A stretch of 64,000 nt of DNA from Bacillota bacterium (lineage in GTDB: Bacteria; Bacillota; Clostridia; Lachnospirales; Lachnospiraceae). This document shows positions 26,595-35,401 of the stretch, piece by piece; within the stretch, counting starts at the first letter, position 1; each line of letters starts with the position of its first letter. The stretch is taken from positions 95,428-159,427 of the forward strand of contig JAEVYY010000018.1 in the NCBI GenBank assembly GCA_023392535.1, in the 5' to 3' direction. Both the position numbers and the translations under genes were made by a program. The notes below the pieces were generated by a model, which ran no database searches, was not told where the DNA came from, and saw only the letters and a program-made list of their open reading frames with translations.

Positions 26595-27260
26595 ATGGAT
26601 GAAAATTTACAAGCAAATTTGGATGAGTATTTACCATTGAGAGATGTCGTATTTAAGACGTTAAGACAGGGAATCCTAACGGGAGAGCTAAAGCCGGGCG
26701 AGAGACTTATGGAGATTCACTTAGCGAACAAATTAGGAGTCAGTCGTACGCCGATCAGAGAAGCGATTCGTATGTTAGAATTGGAAGGTCTTGTAACTAT
26801 GATTCCAAGGCGTGGTGCCGAAGTCGCACAAATAACGGTCAAAGCTTTAAAAGATGTATTAGAAGTCAGGAAAGCGTTGGATGCATTGGCAGCAGAATTA
26901 GCTTGTGAGAGAATTACGGAAGAAGAAATACAAGCATTAAAGGAAGCTTGCGATTTATTTGAACAGGTCACGAGAACAAAGGATGCCACAAAAATTGCCA
27001 GAGCAGATGTAAAATTACATGATATTATTGTGAAAGCAACTGGAAACCAGCGATTGTCACAAATGGTAAACAATCTTGCGGAACAAATGTATCGTTATCG
27101 GTTTGAACATATTAAGGATGCCACACAACATGAACGTCTGATTGGTGAGCATAGGAGGATTTACGAAAGTATAGTTGCAAGAGACAAAGGTAAAGCTTCT
27201 TTAGCAGTAAAAGAACATATTGATAATCAGGAAAAAGCGATTATGTTACTTTTAGAATAA
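26595..27260 (+). CDS. GntR-family transcriptional regulator (FadR/FCD subfamily)
   Basis: DNA-binding regulator of 221 residues. The N-terminal winged helix (residues about 15-80) contains GELKPGERLMEIHLANKLGVSRTPIREAIRMLE in consecutive pieces. The C-terminal all-helical FCD ligand domain has the metal-binding histidines in KLHDIIVKATGN and EHRRIYESI...VKEHI. The ATG at 26595 follows AGGAG; the longer frame from 26526 overlaps ispE. Conserved linkage with ispE is seen in Lachnospiraceae-type genomes; its effector is unknown, and such proteins usually sense small carboxylates. Confidence 0.88.
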   Translation: MDENLQANLDEYLPLRDVVFKTLRQGILTGELKPGERLMEIHLANKLGVSRTPIREAIRMLELEGLVTMIPRRGAEVAQITVKALKDVLEVRKALDALAAELACERITEEEIQALKEACDLFEQVTRTKDATKIARADVKLHDIIVKATGNQRLSQMVNNLAEQMYRYRFEHIKDATQHERLIGEHRRIYESIVARDKGKASLAVKEHIDNQEKAIMLLLE

Positions 27261-27323
27261 TTGAATAAATAGATTCCAATCTGTCTATAACTCTTTCTAT
27301 AACAGGAAGGAGTTATTGCATTC

Positions 27324-27566
27324 ATGAAGAAATTTTTAGAGATTGGAATTTTATATGTATCAATGGCAGCCATGATAGGGATGATGTATCCTAAATATTG
27401 CTTTGCGGATGGTACATATCGTATTATAATAGAGGAAGCTGGAGAAGAAATCGAGATACCATGCGAGGAGAGCAACTATTATGATATCTTTATGGCTGAT
27501 TCAGACCAGATTGTAGTTAAGAGCAGAATACTTGAACTGCTAAAAGAAGCAGGTATATTAAAATAG
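27324..27566 (+). CDS. Small secreted or membrane-anchored protein, unknown
   Basis: An 80-residue protein beginning with a hydrophobic signal (KKFLEIGILYVSMAAMIGMM, cleavage possible after CFA). The mature part is short and acidic (DGTYRIIIEEAGEEIEIPC...). AGGAAGGAG lies about 12 nt ahead of the ATG. No domain is recognised. It lies between a GntR regulator and murI. Confidence 0.55.
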   Translation: MKKFLEIGILYVSMAAMIGMMYPKYCFADGTYRIIIEEAGEEIEIPCEESNYYDIFMADSDQIVVKSRILELLKEAGILK

Positions 27567-27622
27567 GCGGAAAATATTTGATTGCCAGCTATCAAAAATA
27601 TATTTAATAAAGAGGTATTAGG

Positions 27623-28453
27623 ATGTCTATAGAAGATGTTTGTCAGTCACCTATCGGGGTATTTGATTCGGGAGTTGGGGGATTAACGGTTGTTCGCGAG
27701 ATTATGCGCCAGATTCCAAATGAAAGAATCGTGTACTTCGGGGATACGGCAAGGGTTCCTTATGGAAGTAAATCAAAGGAAGTAGTTACAAGATATTCCA
27801 GACAAATCATTCGTTTTCTGCGAACACAGAAAGTAAAGGCCATTGTAATTGCATGTAATACAGCAAGTGCCATGGCATTGGAAGAAATAGAAAAGGAAAT
27901 TGATATCCCGATCTTAGGAGTCGTAAGACCTGGAGCAAAAGTGGCGGCTGGTGCAACACATAACGGAAAGATTGGAGTAATTGCTACAGATGCAACGATA
28001 GGTTCCAATGTCTATTCCGAATACATACGACAGATCAACCCCAATGTGCAGGTGATCGGCAAGGCCTGTCCGTTATTTTGTCCTCTGATTGAAGAGGGTC
28101 TGCTTAAGGATCCTGTGACAGAGGAAATAGCAATGAGATATTTGACAGAATTAATAGATATTGATATTGATACACTCATTCTTGGTTGTACCCATTATCC
28201 ACTCATTCGTTCAACGGTTGCTACTATTATGGGCGAAAAAGTGACGCTCGTGAATCCGGCATATGAGACCGCAAGAGAACTAAAGGATCTTTTATTGGCA
28301 GAGCATATCCTGAACCAGAAAAAGGTAGGACTTGGTTCCAATAAATATCAATTCTTTGTAAGTGATGGCGCAAAGAAATTTCAATCATTTGCAAATTCCA
28401 TAATAAAATATGGAATTCTTTCTGCTAAAGTAATAAATATAGAAGAATATTAG
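27623..28453 (+). CDS. murI: Glutamate racemase
   Basis: Makes D-glutamate for peptidoglycan; 276 residues, cofactor-independent. The two catalytic cysteines lie in IACNTASAMAL and ILGCTHYPLI. The substrate loops are FDSGVGGLTV and YFGDTARVPYG. AAAGAGGT precedes the ATG. DUF1934 follows 41 bp later on the same strand. Confidence 0.95.
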   Translation: MSIEDVCQSPIGVFDSGVGGLTVVREIMRQIPNERIVYFGDTARVPYGSKSKEVVTRYSRQIIRFLRTQKVKAIVIACNTASAMALEEIEKEIDIPILGVVRPGAKVAAGATHNGKIGVIATDATIGSNVYSEYIRQINPNVQVIGKACPLFCPLIEEGLLKDPVTEEIAMRYLTELIDIDIDTLILGCTHYPLIRSTVATIMGEKVTLVNPAYETARELKDLLLAEHILNQKKVGLGSNKYQFFVSDGAKKFQSFANSIIKYGILSAKVINIEEY

Positions 28454-28494
28454 GAATCAAAAGCGATTATAGTAAGGAAGTAGAAGAGAACAAC

Positions 28495-28941
28495 ATGACA
28501 AAAGAAGTATTGATTTCCATAAAGGGCCTTCAATTTAATGAGGGTGAATCGGACAATATAGAAATAATTACACCCGGAACTTATTATAAAAAGAATGATA
28601 ACCACTACGTGGTCTTTGAGGAAATACTGGAAGGGCATAAAGAACCTACGAAAAATATGATTAAGTTCAATCAAAAAGAGATGACGTTAACAAAACGCGG
28701 TCTAGTAAATGTACACATGCTATTTGAAGAAAACAAGAAAAATATTACCAACTATGGCACTCCGTTTGGAAATATTATCATTGGGATAGAGGCAGGAAAG
28801 ATTGCGTTGACAGAAAAGGAAAAACAGATGGAATTGCTTGTAAGCTATGCACTTGAAGTCAATTATGAACATTTTGCAGATTGTAACATTCGTATGAATA
28901 TCAGAGAGAAGGGGACAGAAGGATTTTCACTTCAGGAATAA
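28495..28941 (+). CDS. DUF1934 family beta-barrel protein
   Basis: A 148-residue cytoplasmic protein of the DUF1934/YwiB group, seen in many Firmicutes and predicted to have a calycin-like barrel. Diagnostic pieces are ITPGTYYKKNDNHYVVFEE, LTKRGLVNVHMLFEENKK, TPFGNIIIGI, and LLVSYALEVNYEHFADC. Function is not established. It follows murI, as in related genomes, and ends at a short perfect terminator. Confidence 0.85.
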   Translation: MTKEVLISIKGLQFNEGESDNIEIITPGTYYKKNDNHYVVFEEILEGHKEPTKNMIKFNQKEMTLTKRGLVNVHMLFEENKKNITNYGTPFGNIIIGIEAGKIALTEKEKQMELLVSYALEVNYEHFADCNIRMNIREKGTEGFSLQE

Positions 28942-28947
28942 ATAACA

Positions 28948-28974
28948 AAAAGACTTGGATTCCAAGTCTTTTTT
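28948..28974. terminator. Terminator after DUF1934 gene
   Basis: AAAAGACTTGGA pairs with TCCAAGTCTTTT around two bases and ends in a T-run; A-rich on the other side, so it can serve the convergent gene at 28989-29462 too. Confidence 0.85.
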
Positions 28975-28988
28975 ACGCTTTGAAATTC

Positions 28989-29462
28989 TTATTTAATTGG
29001 TTTTGCACCAGCCTTTTCCTGAGCTTTTTCCAAAGTACGCTTAAAGAAACTCTTTTTTACAGGCTCTGCCTTGATTGCTTTATGCAATCCCTTCACTTCC
29101 GTAATATAAATACCACTCACAACAGCTTTTACTTCTTTCTTTACGGGTACGGAATTGAATATTTTTTCATCACATACAAGAGAAATAATTTGAGGACCGA
29201 CTTTTGCTTTTACGATGGGCAACTTAGACCGACGTAGTAATTTTGGCGTTTGATCGATGACCATCTGTGGAAGACCGGAATCTTTCATCTTCATCCGTTT
29301 TTTGTCAATGATCAACATGGATACGGTCTGTTTATTCGCATTAATCTGTTCCTGTTGTTCCGCTTGCTTTTTCTGTGCTCTTTTACCTAAAAAATATAAT
29401 ACAACTACAGTAATAATAAGAACTGCAAGTATGGATAATAATACGATTGTTACTGTATTCAC
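28989..29462 (-). CDS. Membrane-anchored conserved hypothetical protein
   Basis: A 157-residue protein with one N-terminal transmembrane helix (about 4-25, TIVLLSILAVLIITVVVLYF), a short charged linker (KRAQKKQAEQQEQINANK), and a cytosolic basic domain. That domain contains TVSMLIIDKKRMKMKDSGLP and QTPKLLRRSKLPIVKAKVGPQ. Its orientation and sequence resemble a family common in Lachnospiraceae, for which I know no function. AGGAGG-like sequence precedes the ATG on the minus strand. Confidence 0.65.
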   Translation of the reverse strand: MNTVTIVLLSILAVLIITVVVLYFLGKRAQKKQAEQQEQINANKQTVSMLIIDKKRMKMKDSGLPQMVIDQTPKLLRRSKLPIVKAKVGPQIISLVCDEKIFNSVPVKKEVKAVVSGIYITEVKGLHKAIKAEPVKKSFFKRTLEKAQEKAGAKPIK

Positions 29463-29536
29463 GGGATACCTCCTAAAATAATAATAAAACTTTGTTCATT
29501 GTATCATTGTTTCAGGCAAAGTGCAATACAGATGCA

Positions 29537-29565
29537 TTGAATTGTACCACAAAATCAATTATACT
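29537..29565 (+). promoter_or_regulatory. Sigma-A promoter of cls
   Basis: TTGAAT (29537-29542), 17-bp spacer, TATACT (29560-29565), ending 22 bp before the start codon. Close to the housekeeping consensus with ideal spacing. Confidence 0.65.
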
Positions 29566-29587
29566 ACATAAGAGTAGAGGTGGATAA

Positions 29588-31057
29588 ATGGAACTTATAA
29601 TAAAACAGATCTATCAGGTAATTCAATATATGCTAAATCATATGGTAATCATTAATCTGTTGTTATCCATTGTGATTGTTTTCTTTCAGAGGAGGGAACC
29701 AAAGTCTGTCTGGGCCTGGTTATTAGTACTCTATTCTGTTCCGATTGTCGGCTTCATTATTTATCTTTTTGCAGGAACGGATACACATAAGAGAAAGATG
29801 TTTCGGCTAAAGGAGATAGAGGATCGCATAAATGAAGCGATCAGACAGCAGGAATATAGAATCGAAAACAAAGAGATGGAGCGCGAGAACCCAGAGCTAA
29901 AAGGATATTTTGATTTGATGTATTATAATCTTCATAGCGGGGGTTCTATTTTGACGAATGATAATACCATACAAGTATTTACGGATGGTAATGAAAAGTT
30001 TGATGCTTTGATAAAGGACATTCAGAAAGCAAAAAAGTTTATTCACATTCAATATTATATCATTCGCAATGATGTGCTTTTTAACAGGATAAAGGATGTA
30101 TTATTAGAGAAAGTGAAAGAAGGAGTAGAAGTGCGCATCCTGTTTGATGGGATGGGATGTCGTGCTGTTTCCGAAAAATTCTGGAAGAAAATGCAGAAGG
30201 CAGGTATTAAGACGATTACATTCTTTCCGGCGACCATGCGGCGGCTGCATCTTAGAATTAATTACCGGAATCACCGCAAAATCGTAATTGTCGATAATGA
30301 AATAGCTTATGTGGGCGGTTTTAATATTGGGAAAGAATATATTGGTTTGTCAAAGAAATTCGGTAATTGGAGAGATACCCATTTACGAATAGAGGGAAGT
30401 GCGGTAAGTGCACTGCAAATACGTTTTATATTGGATTGGAATTATGCCGCAAGAGAGAATCTGTTTCAGCAGGAAAAGTATTTTTTTACAAACAATATAA
30501 AAAAAGGAAATACAACTGTTCAGATTGTTTCCAGTGGCCCCGATTCTGCATTACAGAATATAAGAAATAATTATTTGAGATTAATTAACAAGGCAAAGAA
30601 AAGTATTTATATCCAAACACCGTATTTTATACCGGACGAGTCTGTTTTAAATGCACTTATGATAGCCATTTATTCCGGCGTGGAAGTAAATATTATGATA
30701 CCGTGTAAGCCAGATCATCCGTTCGTTTATTGGGCGACTTATTCCTATGTGGGTGATATGCTGATGCTGGGAGCCAAGTGCTACACGTATGATGATGGAT
30801 TCCTGCATGCCAAGGGAATTATTATCGATGAAAATGTTTATAGCTATGGTACCGCCAATATGGATATCCGTAGTTTTCAATTAAATTTTGAAGTAAATGC
30901 AGTTGTTTATGACGAAGAGGAAGCAAAAAAAATGGTTGCAATTTTTCATGAAGATAGAAAGAAATGCACACAAATAACTAAGGATAGGTATAGTAGGCGA
31001 TCCATTGTCGTTCGACTAAAAGAACAGTTTTGCCGTTTGCTTTCACCTCTCCTATGA
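29588..31057 (+). CDS. cls: Cardiolipin synthase
   Basis: Phospholipase D-type enzyme joining two phosphatidylglycerols into cardiolipin; 489 residues, membrane-bound. Two N-terminal transmembrane helices (about 17-35 and 42-62) precede two HKD catalytic motifs. These are HRKIVIVDNEIAYVGGFNIG near residue 230 and HAKGIIIDENVYSYGTANMD near 408. Spacing and length match bacterial ClsA/YwnE types. It is preceded by its own promoter. Confidence 0.93.
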   Translation: MELIIKQIYQVIQYMLNHMVIINLLLSIVIVFFQRREPKSVWAWLLVLYSVPIVGFIIYLFAGTDTHKRKMFRLKEIEDRINEAIRQQEYRIENKEMERENPELKGYFDLMYYNLHSGGSILTNDNTIQVFTDGNEKFDALIKDIQKAKKFIHIQYYIIRNDVLFNRIKDVLLEKVKEGVEVRILFDGMGCRAVSEKFWKKMQKAGIKTITFFPATMRRLHLRINYRNHRKIVIVDNEIAYVGGFNIGKEYIGLSKKFGNWRDTHLRIEGSAVSALQIRFILDWNYAARENLFQQEKYFFTNNIKKGNTTVQIVSSGPDSALQNIRNNYLRLINKAKKSIYIQTPYFIPDESVLNALMIAIYSGVEVNIMIPCKPDHPFVYWATYSYVGDMLMLGAKCYTYDDGFLHAKGIIIDENVYSYGTANMDIRSFQLNFEVNAVVYDEEEAKKMVAIFHEDRKKCTQITKDRYSRRSIVVRLKEQFCRLLSPLL

Positions 31058-31154
31058 AATATAAGGAAATTCCAAAGAAATGCTTTAAAGAGAGAGCAGA
31101 ATATGGTATAAATGAAGTATTGCTTATAAATAATGAAGAGGAGATTCGGACCAG

Positions 31155-32309
31155 ATGAAAAAGAGAATTGCTGTATTGGGGATATTAGTCGGAGCAGTAG
31201 CTGCATTGACAGCATGCGGTGGAAATAAATATGTGTCAACATTAGGTGAATACAAAGGGGTAGCCGTTACGGTGGAACCAAAAGAAGAAGTGACACAGGA
31301 TGATATTGACACTTACATTGAACAAGTGTTAGGTGCGAAGACGACTTATGAAGAAGTAGACAGGGCAATTAAAGAGGGTGATCAGGTAAATATCAATTAT
31401 GTTGGTAAAAAAGGAGGGGAAGAATTTGAAGGCGGTTCTTCACCGGAAAAAGGATATGATCTTGTGATCGGTTCCCATAAATTTATTGAAGGATTTGAAG
31501 AAGGATTGGTTGGTGCCAAAAAAGGGGATACCCTTGACCTTAATCTTACGTTTCCAGAAACATACTCAGCGACTGATCTTGCAGGGCAGGATGTCGTCTT
31601 TACGGTAACAGTTAATACCGTAAAAGAATCTGTGGTGCCAGAATTAACGGATGACTATGTTGCCACTCTTCAAAAGGATTGTAAAACAGTAGATGAGTAC
31701 AAAGAATATGTGAAGGGGATTTTGGAAGATCAGGTTCAATATACGTTTGATCAAACAGTACAGAAGGCAGTCTTTGATGTGGTTTTTAATGAAAGTGTAG
31801 TATCCGAGCCAGATCAGGAATTGGTTGATTCTTACTATGAGAAATCAATGAGTCAGGCAGATCAATATGCATCTTATTATGGAACGGACAGAGATACTTT
31901 TATCAAACAAAGTTTAAATATGAATAAAGAAGAATTTGAAAATAAGGCAAAAGAGGATGCTGTAGTTTCCGCAAAGAAAGAATTGGTAATTAATGCAATC
32001 GCAAAAAAAGAAAAAATCAAGGTAAAGAAAAGCGAAATCAGTGACTTCGCAAAAGAGAATATGTCTTATTATGGGGTTGATTCAGAAGAGGCTCTGATTG
32101 AACGTATGGGAGAAGATGCAATCAAGCAATATCTGATATTTGATAAAGTATTTAAATTATTGGGAGATAATGCTATTGTTACAGAACAGGCTGGTACAAC
32201 AGAAGAAGTAACCACAGAGAATACGACAGAAGCTGCAACGGAAGAGAATACCACTGAGCAGACGACAGAAGAACCAGAGTCAGAGGCAGATACAAAATCC
32301 GCTGAATAA
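31155..32309 (+). CDS. Trigger-factor-like FKBP peptidyl-prolyl isomerase lipoprotein
   Basis: An extracytoplasmic foldase candidate of 384 residues. The lipoprotein signal is ALTACGG. An FKBP domain (about 70-160: DQVNINYVGKKGGEEFEGG, GSHKFIEGFEEGLVGAKKGD) is followed by a trigger-factor C-terminal helical domain (about 165-340). The ribosome-binding N-domain of cytosolic trigger factor is absent and replaced by the lipid anchor. The tail is a Thr/Glu-rich repeat (TEEVTTENTTEAATEENTTE). This architecture suggests it helps fold or export proteins at the membrane surface. It precedes a secreted NlpC/P60 enzyme that could be a client. Confidence 0.85.
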   Translation: MKKRIAVLGILVGAVAALTACGGNKYVSTLGEYKGVAVTVEPKEEVTQDDIDTYIEQVLGAKTTYEEVDRAIKEGDQVNINYVGKKGGEEFEGGSSPEKGYDLVIGSHKFIEGFEEGLVGAKKGDTLDLNLTFPETYSATDLAGQDVVFTVTVNTVKESVVPELTDDYVATLQKDCKTVDEYKEYVKGILEDQVQYTFDQTVQKAVFDVVFNESVVSEPDQELVDSYYEKSMSQADQYASYYGTDRDTFIKQSLNMNKEEFENKAKEDAVVSAKKELVINAIAKKEKIKVKKSEISDFAKENMSYYGVDSEEALIERMGEDAIKQYLIFDKVFKLLGDNAIVTEQAGTTEEVTTENTTEAATEENTTEQTTEEPESEADTKSAE

Positions 32310-32374
32310 GGTATTAATCTTAAGAAAAACAACACCGATAAAGTACAGAGGTCTATAATGGAGTGAGAGTATAA

Positions 32375-33565
32375 ATGAAAAAAAGGAAGACATGTATACT
32401 GTTATCTCTCATATTGAGTTTATTAGTGGTAGAGCCAGTATGCGCTACCACTATTTCTGACATTAAGAAGCAGCAGCAGCAGACGCAAAGTGCATTAGAT
32501 AAAGCAAATAGTAGTGTATCGAATCTGGAAGATAAACAGGACGTATTGGAAGAAGAAATCAGCGATATGGACTCTGAATTAGTAGAAATCATGGCCAGTA
32601 TCAGTATGTTGGAGGATGAGATTGCAAAAAAGCAGGTGCAGATCGAAAAAGCACAGGCAGAATATGACGAAGCGAAGGCATCTGAGGAAGCACAATATGA
32701 GGCGATGAAGCGCAGAATAAAGTTTATGTATGAGAAAGGTGATACCGCTTATCTGCAATTATTTATGGAAGCAAAAAGCATGACGGATATGCTGAATAAA
32801 GCAGGTTATGTGGAGAAGATCTACGAATATGACAGGAAATTATTGGTTTCTTACCAGGAAACACAAAAAAAGGTAGCAGAATTTAAAGAAATACTTGAGA
32901 ATGAACAATCCGAGTTGGTTGCCACACAGTTTGAATATAAAGAAGAACAGACATCTTTGCAAGCCCTATTGAATCAGAAAAAGAAAGAATCCTCTAACTA
33001 TGAAGCGATGATCAAACAAGCCAGAGCAGAAGCGGCCACCTATAAGGAAGCAATCAAACAGCAGAATGCATTAATTAAAAAGATTGAGGAAGAAGAAGCC
33101 AGGAAAGCCGCGGAAGAAGCGAAGCGCAAAGCTGCAGAAGGGGCTTCTAAGAAAAACTCCTCGAATGGATCTAAGAGTGACGATTCAACTGGTACTATCA
33201 TTACAAGCGCGACAGGAAGTGCACTCGGTAAGGAAATTGCATCTTACGCTTGCCAATTTGTTGGAAATCCTTATGTACCAGGAGGGACAAGCTTGACAAA
33301 CGGTGCGGACTGCTCCGGGTTTACATATGCGGTGTATAAAAAATATGGGTATAGTATTCCTAGAAATTCCACAAGTCAGAGAGGGATAGGCTCTTCTGTT
33401 AGCTATTCAGAAGCACAACCTGGTGACTTAGTTTGTTATGCAGGACATGTTGGAATGTACATTGGAGGAGGTAAGATCGTTCATGCAAGTTCAGTAAGGA
33501 CAGGGATAAAAATATCCAATGCCACCTATAAAGAAATTTTGGCAATTCGACGTGTTGTAAGTTAA
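32375..33565 (+). CDS. Secreted coiled-coil NlpC/P60 endopeptidase
   Basis: Cell-wall hydrolase of 396 residues. A signal peptide (residues 1-26, cut near VCATT) leads into a long PcsB-like coiled coil (about 30-255, Gln/Glu/Lys-rich), a Ser/Gly linker, and a C-terminal NlpC/P60 domain (about 285-396). The catalytic Cys is in NGADCSGFTYAVY and the His in CYAGHVGMYIGGG, followed by IVHASS. Family members cleave gamma-D-Glu to diamino acid bonds, and the coiled coil usually restrains activity until a division complex recruits it. It is the last gene before the interrupted spoIIID. Confidence 0.9.
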   Translation: MKKRKTCILLSLILSLLVVEPVCATTISDIKKQQQQTQSALDKANSSVSNLEDKQDVLEEEISDMDSELVEIMASISMLEDEIAKKQVQIEKAQAEYDEAKASEEAQYEAMKRRIKFMYEKGDTAYLQLFMEAKSMTDMLNKAGYVEKIYEYDRKLLVSYQETQKKVAEFKEILENEQSELVATQFEYKEEQTSLQALLNQKKKESSNYEAMIKQARAEAATYKEAIKQQNALIKKIEEEEARKAAEEAKRKAAEGASKKNSSNGSKSDDSTGTIITSATGSALGKEIASYACQFVGNPYVPGGTSLTNGADCSGFTYAVYKKYGYSIPRNSTSQRGIGSSVSYSEAQPGDLVCYAGHVGMYIGGGKIVHASSVRTGIKISNATYKEILAIRRVVS

Positions 33566-33715
33566 TGAAACAACTGGAGGCAATGTCATGAAACATGAGC
33601 TGTTTGATGGAAGAGTAGCAGATGAGAGCGGCAGAGAAAAGAAAGAATTAAGGATATATGAGTAGCAACCCTGATTAAAAGAGGAATTCTGGTTGGTAAT
33701 CGGATTAACTTGTTT

Positions 33716-33743
33716 GCTATTTTTTAAGAATAAAGCATACAAA
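33716..33743 (+). promoter_or_regulatory. Candidate sigma-E promoter of spoIIID
   Basis: GCTATTT (33716-33722) and CATACAAA (33736-33743) are 13 bp apart. The -10 matches the sigma-E consensus in seven of eight positions. spoIIID is a sigma-E gene in B. subtilis and Clostridia. The start codon lies 46 bp downstream. Confidence 0.55.
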
Positions 33744-33789
33744 CCCTTTATAAAACATAATATGTAAAAAAGTATTGTAGGGGGATATT

Positions 33790-33942
33790 TTGAAAGATTA
33801 TATTGAAGAAAGAGCAATTGATATTGCCAATTATATTATTGACTATAATGCTACAGTCAGACAGACAGCAAAAGAGTTTGGCATAAGCAAAAGTACCGTA
33901 CATAAGGATGTAACAAAATGGAATGTTATAAAATGTATCTAA
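33790..33942 (+). CDS. spoIIID: spoIIID, N-terminal half of an interrupted gene
   Basis: From TTG 33790 (AGGGGG 6 nt upstream) the frame gives KDYIEERAIDIANYIIDYN, then TVRQTAKEFGISKSTVHKDV. This is the N-terminus and helix-turn-helix of clostridial SpoIIID, the mother-cell regulator acting between sigma-E and sigma-K. After Thr42 the protein leaves the family (KWNVIKCI, then stop), giving only 50 residues. The missing C-terminal basic region required for DNA binding lies in frame at 45206-45358. The break is exactly at a 17-bp sequence repeated there. As it stands the gene cannot make a full regulator; excision of the intervening 11.3 kb would restore it. Confidence 0.93.
   Translation: MKDYIEERAIDIANYIIDYNATVRQTAKEFGISKSTVHKDVTKWNVIKCI
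33895..33911 (+). repeat. Left att core of the spoIIID element
   Basis: ACCGTACATAAGGATGT, identical to 45206-45222 and in the same orientation. It encodes TVHKDV of the SpoIIID recognition helix. Outside the core, the bases to the left continue spoIIID and those to the right do not. Confidence 0.93.
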
Positions 33943-33943
33943 A

Positions 33944-33975
33944 GCTAGTAATGCGAGGGCATTACTGGCTTTTAT
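33944..33975 (+). terminator. Terminator just inside the left end of the spoIIID element
   Basis: GCTAGTAATGC pairs with GGCATTACTGGC and is followed by TTTTATTTAT. It would stop the spoIIID transcript two bases beyond the truncated stop codon, insulating the cargo from the sporulation promoter. Confidence 0.75.
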
Positions 33976-34106
33976 TTATAGGGATCCAAAAATAATTGAC
34001 AGGTTGAGGGGCGAGGCCTAAAATTAAATAACAATTAGAAATATTGGATAAATTTGCCAGAAAATAATACTGTTTAAGAAAGAGTAGTCGCGGTCTGAGG
34101 TGAGTT

Positions 34107-35354
34107 ATGTTTTATCTACAAAAAGCAGTTTTAAATGTAAAACGTCATAAGTTTAAAAGCCTTTTAGCGGTATTGGTGGGTACACTGATCGTGCTATTTA
34201 TGTTTTTGTATATAGGAGGGGTACAAGCAAATTTACAGCAGCTCGCAGCTTTGCCGGATGCCATACCGGTGTACGCCAAGGTCAGTAATTTGAATGGTAC
34301 CATGAATTCAGGTGGATTATTGATCGCGCAAAATGTTATAGAAGGGCTGGAGAATTCTTCACATGTGTCAGAATTTTGCTATACCGTACAACTGGGAGCG
34401 GCTCTTGGCCGTATTGATAAAGAAGATATTTTATCTATGGGGACTGGAGATCTTACCTTTCCATTATCCATGGGTGTCAATACACTCGTTGCTTCCCCAT
34501 CTTTATCTTCGAAGAATATCGATTTTTTGGAAGGAAAAGGGCCTAAGCTGTTAGAGGGGGAGGAAGCACTTTGTATTGTTCGGGACCAGGAGATGGAAAG
34601 ACACGGGCTTACAGTGGGTGATAGTATCGAAATCACACTTTTTTATCCGACCTATCCAAACGATCGATACGACCTGACTTATCAATGGCTTGGTACATAC
34701 CTGGTTGAGATTGCTGGCGTCTACCATGAGAAGTGGGATGCGCAGGAAGACAATAAACCACCGCAGATGGTATTACCAAGCAAATGGATCCGTAAGCAGT
34801 ATAAGGAGAGGGACATTATGTTCTTTGCAGATTCCGCCAGCTTTCGGGTGAGGGATCCTTTAGAACTGAATGACTTCAAGGCGGACATGAAAAGATTGCA
34901 CCTTATGGGAGTCATTTCACAGGCGCAGCATTCTCACAGGGGAATCGCACTCACAGTGAATGACGAGACTTTTGTACGGGCAGCCAGCCGCCTGATGGAC
35001 AATATCAAACTGATGCGCGTGTTCACTCCTATTATATGCTTAACAATTGGACTTGTGGGGTTTGTAGTGTCCTATATGCTTCTGCAAAGCAGAAAACCAG
35101 AAATAGCGATTATGCGTTCTCTGGGCATGAACAGTAAAAGTTGTTTTTTACTTCTTTTTCTGGAAAATGCAGCTCTTAATCTTATGGGCAGTATGATGGG
35201 AATTGTAAGTGCAGGGCTGCTTTCCCAAATAAGCTTCCTTCTGGCTGTGGAGGTTACAGGAATTTTCTTTCTCTGCTATCTGGCAGGAGCAATATCAGCA
35301 ATGCTGCTTCTTGGTCGAATCAGTGTAATGACGGTACTTACCTCTCTGGAATGA
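34107..35354 (+). CDS. FtsX-like ABC permease (MacB/LolC-type)
   Basis: A membrane protein of 415 residues. One N-terminal transmembrane helix (about 18-38) is followed by a large extracytoplasmic domain (about 40-305) and three C-terminal helices (about 308-415). The segment KPEIAIMRSLGMNSKSCFLL is the conserved FtsX loop coupling to an ATPase. Start at ATG 34107, with GAGGTGAG upstream. No ABC ATPase gene is near, so it must use one from elsewhere or be incomplete. Paired with the next gene. It is cargo of the spoIIID element. Confidence 0.8.
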   Translation: MFYLQKAVLNVKRHKFKSLLAVLVGTLIVLFMFLYIGGVQANLQQLAALPDAIPVYAKVSNLNGTMNSGGLLIAQNVIEGLENSSHVSEFCYTVQLGAALGRIDKEDILSMGTGDLTFPLSMGVNTLVASPSLSSKNIDFLEGKGPKLLEGEEALCIVRDQEMERHGLTVGDSIEITLFYPTYPNDRYDLTYQWLGTYLVEIAGVYHEKWDAQEDNKPPQMVLPSKWIRKQYKERDIMFFADSASFRVRDPLELNDFKADMKRLHLMGVISQAQHSHRGIALTVNDETFVRAASRLMDNIKLMRVFTPIICLTIGLVGFVVSYMLLQSRKPEIAIMRSLGMNSKSCFLLLFLENAALNLMGSMMGIVSAGLLSQISFLLAVEVTGIFFLCYLAGAISAMLLLGRISVMTVLTSLE

Positions 35355-35401
35355 ATGAGAGAATAGAAGAAACACAAATACCATAGTGAGGAGGTAAAGT
35401 C

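Noticed and set aside
33588..33665. 25-codon ORF with a GGAGG site between the NlpC/P60 gene and spoIIID
   Set aside because: Too short and without recognisable features; could be the decayed start of an old gene or chance.
33790..33942. spoIIID as a simple truncated pseudogene
   Set aside because: The missing half is present, in frame, same strand and conserved, with a matching repeat and a recombinase at the boundary.
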